From the NCBI GenBank assembly GCA_963812945.1, contig CAWEXD010000010.1, positions 124,001 to 188,000 on the forward strand: DNA of 64,000 nt, in the 5' to 3' direction. Made by a program: the position numbers and the translations under genes. How positions within the stretch are numbered: position 1 is the stretch's first letter; the number at the start of each line of letters is the position of its first letter. This DNA is from DASRDR01 sp963812945 [NCBI: uncultured Candidatus Rokubacteria bacterium] (GTDB taxonomy: Bacteria > Methylomirabilota > Methylomirabilia > Rokubacteriales). The notes under the pieces were generated by a model. It made no database searches. It was not told where the DNA came from and saw nothing but the letters and a program-made list of their open reading frames with translations. Below, piece after piece: positions 59,213 through 64,000 of the stretch.

Positions 59213-59222
59213 CGCCGTGCCC

Positions 59223-59636
59223 CTAGTTCGCCTGTGCGAAGATCATCGAGAGCGTCACCGGCCGTTCCGTCCCGGAGTCCGTCTTGTAGAAGACGGTGAC
59301 CGTCACGGTCTTCGTCCCCGCCATCGGCGTGTCGGTGGCGATGTTGATCGTCCGGCGGAAGGTCGGGTAGCCGGCCAGATCGCCGGTGCCGAAGGCGGTG
59401 GTCGCCGGGAAGTTCGCCACCGTGATCTCGTCGGTGCCCGTGTCGTAGGCGCGGTTCCGCATGTCCTCCAGCACCCGCCGGGCCAGGAAGGTCGCCGTCG
59501 TCGACTGGTCCCCCGACTGGATCGCCACGCGGCCCGGCACGAAGGCCGCCGCCAGGCCCATCAGGGCGACGCCGAGGAGCAGCATCGCCACCATCAGCTC
59601 GACCAGGGAGATTCCCGCGTCTCGTCGCATGGTCAT
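59223..59636 (-). CDS. PilV-like minor pilin
   Basis: 137 residues from the ATG at 59636, overlapping the FimT stop (ATGA). Short leader MTMRRDAG, cleavage after G8, then ISLVELMVAMLLLGVALMGL with Glu at +5, the type IV prepilin N-terminus. The remaining ~90 residues are beta-rich (RRTINIATDTPMAGTKTVTV). Together with FimT, PilW and PilX it primes pilus assembly. Confidence 0.86.
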   Translation of the reverse strand: MTMRRDAGISLVELMVAMLLLGVALMGLAAAFVPGRVAIQSGDQSTTATFLARRVLEDMRNRAYDTGTDEITVANFPATTAFGTGDLAGYPTFRRTINIATDTPMAGTKTVTVTVFYKTDSGTERPVTLSMIFAQAN

Positions 59637-60163
59637 GAGCACGCTCCTGTCCCCAGGCACGCGCGCACCCGACCCGCCGCGTTCACGTCCACGCGCCAGG
59701 AGGGACCGCCCGGGTAGGTCACGATCACGTTGCCGGCTCCGGTGAGGGTCGCGCCCTTGGGATCGAACCTGATCTCGGTCGGGGTCGCGGCGAGCGTCGC
59801 GCCCTGGCTGACCACGTCCTCCGTCATGTCCGGGGGCCGGTTCACCGGGCAGTTGTTGAGCGGCACGGCGGGCACGCCGTCGGTGCAGATGATCTGGATG
59901 GTCGTGGCCGTGAAGATCACACGGTACACCGCGGTCGTGCCGATGGAGTTCTGCCGGGCCATCCGGAGCGACTCCACGACCTGCTCGGCCGCCCCTCGGG
60001 TTTTGAGATCCGGGATGATCGAACCCAGCCAAGGCAGGCTCGCCACCGCGAAGATCATGATGATGGACACGACCACCACCATCTCGGTCAGGGTGACGCC
60101 GGCCTGGGATCGCATGATCCCCCTGCCGCTCGTGACCGGGCTTCCAGAGTCCTTTCGCGTCAT
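59633..60163 (-). CDS. fimT: GspH/FimT-family minor pilin
   Basis: 176 residues (ATG 60163 with GAGGTGAGCC before it; an alternative start at 60115 would be shorter). Leader ends in SQAG, then VTLTEMVVVVSIIMIFAVAS with Glu at +5, followed by PWLGSIIPDLKTRGAAEQVV and ESLRMARQNSIGTT, the GspH/FimT pattern, and a beta-rich C-terminal half (ATPTEIRFDPKGATLTGAG). It is the first gene of the minor-pilin operon; the upstream region holds a 17-bp palindrome. Confidence 0.87.
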   Translation of the reverse strand: MTRKDSGSPVTSGRGIMRSQAGVTLTEMVVVVSIIMIFAVASLPWLGSIIPDLKTRGAAEQVVESLRMARQNSIGTTAVYRVIFTATTIQIICTDGVPAVPLNNCPVNRPPDMTEDVVSQGATLAATPTEIRFDPKGATLTGAGNVIVTYPGGPSWRVDVNAAGRVRACLGTGACS

Positions 60164-60551
60164 GGCTCACCTCGCCGCTGGCCGGAACAGCAATGAGCGT
60201 GCCACCGTCAGATCATGCGCAGTCGGAGAGGAGCTACAAGATAAATCGGCGTGCTCGCATGTATACCCAGGAATAATCAACCCAGTCGACCCGCCGGGTC
60301 GAAGGGGGTCGAGCGTTCCGGCCCCGGGATGACGATCCTCGTCAAGCAAGACGCGCGAAGTGGCAACCCATGTCAACCTGCCTGACTCTCCATGTGACGA
60401 GCATGGACGCTACTCGGACCCGCCCTTTCCGGGATGGGTCCGCGGTGGATCGGGCCCTGTATCCTAGGGCGATGCGCCGCCTGACCGGCCCCGGCGGCCC
60501 GAGGCTCGCGCGACCCCCGCTCGCCGGTGGTCGGCCCACCAGGGGGGCCCG
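60164..60551. other. Divergent promoter region between the minor pilins and the haem-sensor cyclase
   Basis: A 388-nt spacer, notably AT-richer between 60236 and 60285. Candidates noted are: the palindrome at 60286-60302; two CCATGTnAnC direct repeats about 22 bp apart near 60370-60400; and a TTGACA-like hexamer on the minus strand near 60375. No complete sigma-70 or sigma-54 promoter and no known riboswitch could be assigned. Confidence 0.4.
60286..60302. promoter_or_regulatory. Perfect 17-bp palindrome upstream of the pilin operon
   Basis: TCGACCCG-C-CGGGTCGA is a perfect 8+1+8 inverted repeat, 123 bp before the fimT ATG. It could be an operator for either divergent unit, or the head of a hairpin. 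No regulator gene is adjacent. Confidence 0.45.
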
Positions 60552-62150
60552 GTGGGCCTGAGCCAGCTCCTCCGCGAGCGGCTCCGGGCCAAGGTGCTCG
60601 CGCTCGTCGTCGGCATCCTCATCCTGGGGTTCGGTCTGCTCCTCCTCCTGAACCTCGGCCGCGAGCGCGGCGCGCTCGAGGCGCGCCATCGCGAGACCGC
60701 CCGCGTGCTGGCGGCTTCCATCCTGACCGCGGTCGAGAACGGGATGCTCGAGGCCCGGCCCGACATCACGCGACGCCTCGTCCAGGAGCTGCGCGCTCAG
60801 CTCGGGGACATCCGCCGGATCGACGTGTACCGGCGGAACGGCGTGGAGGCCTTCACCGACCTCGCCACCGTCGAGGAGGTGAACGCCTACGCCGGCCTCG
60901 AGCCCGACCTGATCCAGCGCATCACGCGGCTCCGCCGGGAGCCGGGCCAGCGCATCGACCATCCGCTCTTCCGCCGCGCGGTGGAGACCGTCGAGCCCCA
61001 GGAGCTCACCGAGGAGCTGGACGGGGGGCGCGTCCTGACCTTCTTCCGCCCGCTGAAGAACGGCGAGCCCTGCCAGCAGTGCCACGGGCCGGGCCACCCG
61101 GTGCGCGGGGTGGTGCGCATCAGCCTCGGGCTGGAAGCGCTCGACCAGGAAGTGGCCCGGGCCCGCAACCGGCAGCTCCTGGTCGCGGGCGTCACGATCC
61201 TCGGGCTGGGGGCGAGCATCGTCGTGTTCCTCGGGCGCGTCGTCCTGGCGCCGATCGCGCGCGTCGCCGGCGCGGCGCGCCGCATCGGCGAGGGCGACCT
61301 CGCCGCGCGCACGGGGGTCCGGAGCGCCGACGAGATCGGGCAGCTCGGCCGCACGATCGACGACATGGCCGGCCATCTCCAGGCGGCTCGCTCGGAGCTC
61401 GAGACCCGCAACGTCGAGCTGGCGACCGCGCTCGAAAGCCTCCGCGAGTCGTCCCGCAAGCTGGAGCTGCTCGAGCAGCTCAAGGGCGAGCTGTCGAAGT
61501 TCGTGCCGGAGGCGGTGACGCGACTGCTCGAACAGCATCCGGACGCCCGCGTGCTGGAGAAGCGCGAGGCCGACGTCTCCGTGCTCTTCCTCGACGTCGA
61601 GGGCTACACGCGGCTGTCCGAGCAGCTCCCGCCGCCGCGGCTGAACCGGATGATCCAGGAGTACTTCTCCGCCTTCCTCGAGATCATCCGGGCCCACCAC
61701 GGTGACGTCAACGAGACGGCGGGTGACGGGCTCATGGTGATCTTCCAGAGCGAGGGCAGTCCGACGCGCCACGCCCAGAACGCGGCAGGGGCGGCGTTCC
61801 GGCTCCTCGCCCGGGTCACGCAGCTCAACCAGGAGTTCACCGGCACCTACCCGCCGGTGGCCATCCACGTGGGCATCAACAGCGGGGCGGCGCTCGTCGG
61901 GGCGACCAAGCTCGAGGCGACCGGTGGCGGGCGCTGGACCTTCACGGCGTCGGGCCCCACCACGAACCTCGCCGCGCGGATCGCCGGGCTCACGAAGGGC
62001 GGCGAGGTCAAGGTCGGCCCGGAGACCGCGGCCCGGATCCGGGATCACTACGTCCTCGAGGACGCGGGCGAGCACCAGCTCAAGAACGTGGCGCAGCCGG
62101 TGCGGGTGTACCGGCTGGTTCCGGCCGGGATCTACGCCCGCGTGGAGTAG
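60552..62150 (+). CDS. Class III cyclase with a c-type haem sensor domain and HAMP
   Basis: 532 residues from a GTG. TM1 about 13-34; an extracytoplasmic sensor (about 40-205) contains CQQCH at 174-178, a covalent haem c site, as in Tll0287/DUF3365-like sensors; TM2 about 209-229; HAMP about 230-283 with VLAPIARVAGAARRI and DEIGQLGRTIDDM. A coiled-coil linker leads to a class III cyclase domain (about 338-525). Metal Asp residues are D348 (FLDVEGYT) and D392 (GDGLMVIF). The usual GDxVN is GPTTN (468-472), so the base-recognition residue is altered. A haem redox or gas ligand probably controls cyclic-nucleotide output. Divergent from the pilin operon. Confidence 0.87.
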   Translation: MGLSQLLRERLRAKVLALVVGILILGFGLLLLLNLGRERGALEARHRETARVLAASILTAVENGMLEARPDITRRLVQELRAQLGDIRRIDVYRRNGVEAFTDLATVEEVNAYAGLEPDLIQRITRLRREPGQRIDHPLFRRAVETVEPQELTEELDGGRVLTFFRPLKNGEPCQQCHGPGHPVRGVVRISLGLEALDQEVARARNRQLLVAGVTILGLGASIVVFLGRVVLAPIARVAGAARRIGEGDLAARTGVRSADEIGQLGRTIDDMAGHLQAARSELETRNVELATALESLRESSRKLELLEQLKGELSKFVPEAVTRLLEQHPDARVLEKREADVSVLFLDVEGYTRLSEQLPPPRLNRMIQEYFSAFLEIIRAHHGDVNETAGDGLMVIFQSEGSPTRHAQNAAGAAFRLLARVTQLNQEFTGTYPPVAIHVGINSGAALVGATKLEATGGGRWTFTASGPTTNLAARIAGLTKGGEVKVGPETAARIRDHYVLEDAGEHQLKNVAQPVRVYRLVPAGIYARVE

Positions 62151-62194
62151 CGCGGCCCGGCCGGCTCGGGGCCTCGTGCTATCCTCGGGCGGCC

Positions 62195-64000
62195 ATGGGC
62201 CCCGCCGTCGGCCAGCCGCTCAAGCGCAAGGAAGATCCGGGGTTTCTCACCGCGCGTGAGCGCTACGTCGCGGATCTCCCCCTCGCCGGAGCGCTCCACG
62301 CCGCAGTCGTCCGGAGCCCTCACGCTCACGCCGAGATCCGGCGGATCGACGTCGCCGCCGCGCGCCGGGCGCCCGGTGTCGCCGGTGTCTTCACCGGCGC
62401 CGACGTCAACGCCGAGCTCGGGGACATCCCGATGATCATCGGCCCCGAGGCCTTCGACGAGGTCCATGGACCGGGGCGGGCGCCGCTCGCGGCCGGCCGC
62501 ACGCGGTACGTGGGGGAGCCCGTCGCCGTGGTCGTCGCCGACACGCCCTACCACGCGCAGGACGCCGCCGAGCTGGTCCTGGTGGACTACGCCCCGCTCC
62601 CGGCCGTGACCGACGCGGAGGCGGCGCTCGCGCCAGCCGCGCCCCTGGTTCACGCGGATCTCGGGTCCAACCTGGGCGTCCGATGGGCCCGGGAAAAGGG
62701 GGACGTGACGCGGATCTTCCGCGAGGCGCCGGTCGTCGTCGAGGCTCGGCTCCGCAACCAGCGACTCCTGGCCGTGGCCATGGAGCCCCGGGCGGTGGCG
62801 GCGGTCTACGACTCTGCCGGCGCGACGATGACCGTCTGGGGCTCCACTCAGACCCCGCACTGGCTGCGCGACAACGTGGCGAAGCACTTGAAGATCGAGC
62901 CCGCGCGGGTGCACGTCGTCACCCCGCGCGTGGGCGGGGGCTTCGGCGCCAAGATCGCCCTCTATCCCGAGGACCTGCTCGTCCCGTGGCTCGCGCGGCA
63001 CCTCGATCGGCCCGTTCGCTGGGCGGCGGCGCGCCGGGAGGACCTCGCCGCCACCTCCCACGGCCGCGACGTGGCCGCGCACCTCCGGCTGGCGGCCGAC
63101 CGGGACGGGCGCATCCAGGCCCTCGAGGCCCGGATCGTCGGCAACCTCGGATTCTGCCTCTTCAGCGACGGGCCGATCCTCCCGGTGCTCTGTGGCCAGA
63201 TGATCACGGGCTGCTACGACGTGCCGGCGGCGCGGGTCGAGGTCCGGTGCGCGTTCACGAATACGATGGGAACCGCCGCCTACCGGGGCGCCGGGCGGCC
63301 CGAGGCCGCGTACTTCATCGAGCGGATGCTCGACCGGCTGGCCGCCCGGGTCGGGCGGGACCCGGCCGAGGTGCGCCGGCTGAACTTCGTCCCGCCCGCC
63401 CGGTTTCCGTACGAGACCGCGGTCGGCACGAGCTACGACTCGGGGGAGTATGCCCGGGCGCTCGACGCCCTCCTGGAGCGGGCGGGCTACGCGACGCTCC
63501 GGGCCGAGCAGGCTCGCGCGCGCGCCGCCGGGCGCCTCGTCGGGCTCGGGCTCGCGTCCTACGTCGAGATGTGCGGGTTCGTCGACGAGGAGACGAGTGA
63601 CGTGATCGTGAGACCGGACGGACGGGTCACGGTCGAGACCGGCTGCTCACCCCATGGCCAGGGCCACGAGACGAGCTTCGCCCAGATCGTCGCCGACGAG
63701 CTCGCCATCCCGGTCGACTGGGTCACGATCGTGCACGGCGATACCCGGGTCGTGCGCCGAGGCCAGGGCACCTACGGGAGCCGGAGCATCGCCCGGGGCG
63801 GCATGGCCGCCGTGTTGAACGCGCGGCACGTCCGGGAGCAGGCGCGCCGAGTCGCCGCCCACCTCCTGGAGGCCCGGGCCGACGACGTCGTGCTCGAGGC
63901 GGGCCGTTTTCACGTGCGCGGGGTGCCCGACCGCGCGGTGGGCTGGGTCGAGGTGGCCCGCGCGGCCCACGCGGGCCGCGTGCCCGCCGGGATGCCGCCG
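62195..64000 (+). CDS. Xanthine-dehydrogenase/CoxL-family molybdopterin-binding subunit, form II type, 3'-truncated by the window
   Basis: 602 residues visible from the ATG at 62195; the gene continues past the window (typical length about 760-790). Family motifs: FLTARERYVADLPLAGALH, RYVGEPVAVVVADT, VTPRVGGGFGAKIALYPED and the active-site-loop AYRGAGRPEAAYFIERM, then GCSPHGQGHETSFAQIVADE. The AYRGAGR loop defines form II CoxL-like proteins; true CO dehydrogenase (form I) has AYXCSFR. CO oxidation is therefore not supported; a hydroxylation of another substrate is likely. Small and medium subunits are not visible in the window. Confidence 0.93.
   Translation, partial: MGPAVGQPLKRKEDPGFLTARERYVADLPLAGALHAAVVRSPHAHAEIRRIDVAAARRAPGVAGVFTGADVNAELGDIPMIIGPEAFDEVHGPGRAPLAAGRTRYVGEPVAVVVADTPYHAQDAAELVLVDYAPLPAVTDAEAALAPAAPLVHADLGSNLGVRWAREKGDVTRIFREAPVVVEARLRNQRLLAVAMEPRAVAAVYDSAGATMTVWGSTQTPHWLRDNVAKHLKIEPARVHVVTPRVGGGFGAKIALYPEDLLVPWLARHLDRPVRWAAARREDLAATSHGRDVAAHLRLAADRDGRIQALEARIVGNLGFCLFSDGPILPVLCGQMITGCYDVPAARVEVRCAFTNTMGTAAYRGAGRPEAAYFIERMLDRLAARVGRDPAEVRRLNFVPPARFPYETAVGTSYDSGEYARALDALLERAGYATLRAEQARARAAGRLVGLGLASYVEMCGFVDEETSDVIVRPDGRVTVETGCSPHGQGHETSFAQIVADELAIPVDWVTIVHGDTRVVRRGQGTYGSRSIARGGMAAVLNARHVREQARRVAAHLLEARADDVVLEAGRFHVRGVPDRAVGWVEVARAAHAGRVPAGMPP

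Noticed and set aside
60370-60400. Possible sigma-54 promoter (TGGCAA...) before the cyclase gene
   Set aside because: The -12 element does not read TTGC and the spacing is off, so it does not meet the consensus.
1-64000. tRNA, rRNA, CRISPR arrays, insertion sequences or prophage
   Set aside because: No cloverleaf, rRNA-like segment, regularly spaced direct repeats, transposase or integrase was recognised on either strand.

Overview
This is a GC-rich (roughly 70% by eye), densely coded 64-kb chromosomal segment with many GTG starts and 4-bp ATGA/GTGA gene overlaps. No rRNA, tRNA, CRISPR array, transposase or phage gene was recognised. The gene mix combines NrfHA nitrite reduction, multihaem cytochromes, TRAP and tripartite-tricarboxylate uptake, ADP-forming acyl-CoA ligases, a form II CoxL-type molybdenum hydroxylase, type IV minor pilins and an ECF42 sigma factor with DGPF proteins. 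Together with the base composition this suggests an uncultured soil or subsurface bacterium of the Rokubacteria/Methylomirabilota type. That placement is an inference from gene content; no phylogenetic marker is present.

1-10 kb, nitrogen and NO chemistry. The end of an acyl-CoA ligase is followed by a broken universal stress protein, nrfH-nrfA, an SRPBCC membrane protein and a ferritin-like/receiver fusion. Facing them on the minus strand is a probable nitrosative-stress unit: a Crp/Fnr regulator, a broken CopD-like gene that carries a Crp/Fnr-type palindrome, a ScdA/RIC N-terminal domain protein, a DUF2249-DUF2249 polytopic membrane protein, and a radical SAM/SPASM protein fused to a MIP18 domain. 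The last three overlap by 4 bp each.

10-16 kb. A relict berberine-bridge oxidase tail, DinB, an exported dienelactone hydrolase, a FecR-domain protein and a CHASE2 class III cyclase.

15.5-22.3 kb, an ECF42 regulon. Four copies of a TGTCGA-N16/17-CGAC element sit upstream of a BNR-propeller/MoaD/SRPBCC/DoxX operon, DGPF protein 1 + DUF1428, a VOC protein, and DGPF protein 2 + the ECF42 sigma gene itself. An AT-richer flavin-type protein gene is inserted among them.

22-31 kb. A cysteine-synthase homologue, a nucleotidyltransferase, a secreted Hcp-like protein, a TauD dioxygenase, a LarA-like racemase, an eight-haem HEAT/TPR cytochrome and an inositol-monophosphatase family enzyme.

31-41 kb, carboxylate uptake and activation. 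TRAP DctPQM, TctC-TctA, and an opposing MaoC-TctB-acyl-CoA ligase operon.

41-55.8 kb. An exported deaminase, SDR, a signal-less periplasmic-binding-protein-like protein, a cupin, a one-polypeptide RsbU-RsbW-RsbV-type switch with a separate STAS protein, an AI-2E family permease, a second secreted Hcp-like protein, a lipoprotein, a UroD-family protein, MtgA, an MFS carrier, an amidohydrolase and DoxX.

55.8-64 kb. A minor-pilin operon (FimT/PilV/PilW/PilX-like), a class III cyclase with a c-type haem motif in its sensor domain, and the start of a CoxL-family large subunit that runs off the window.
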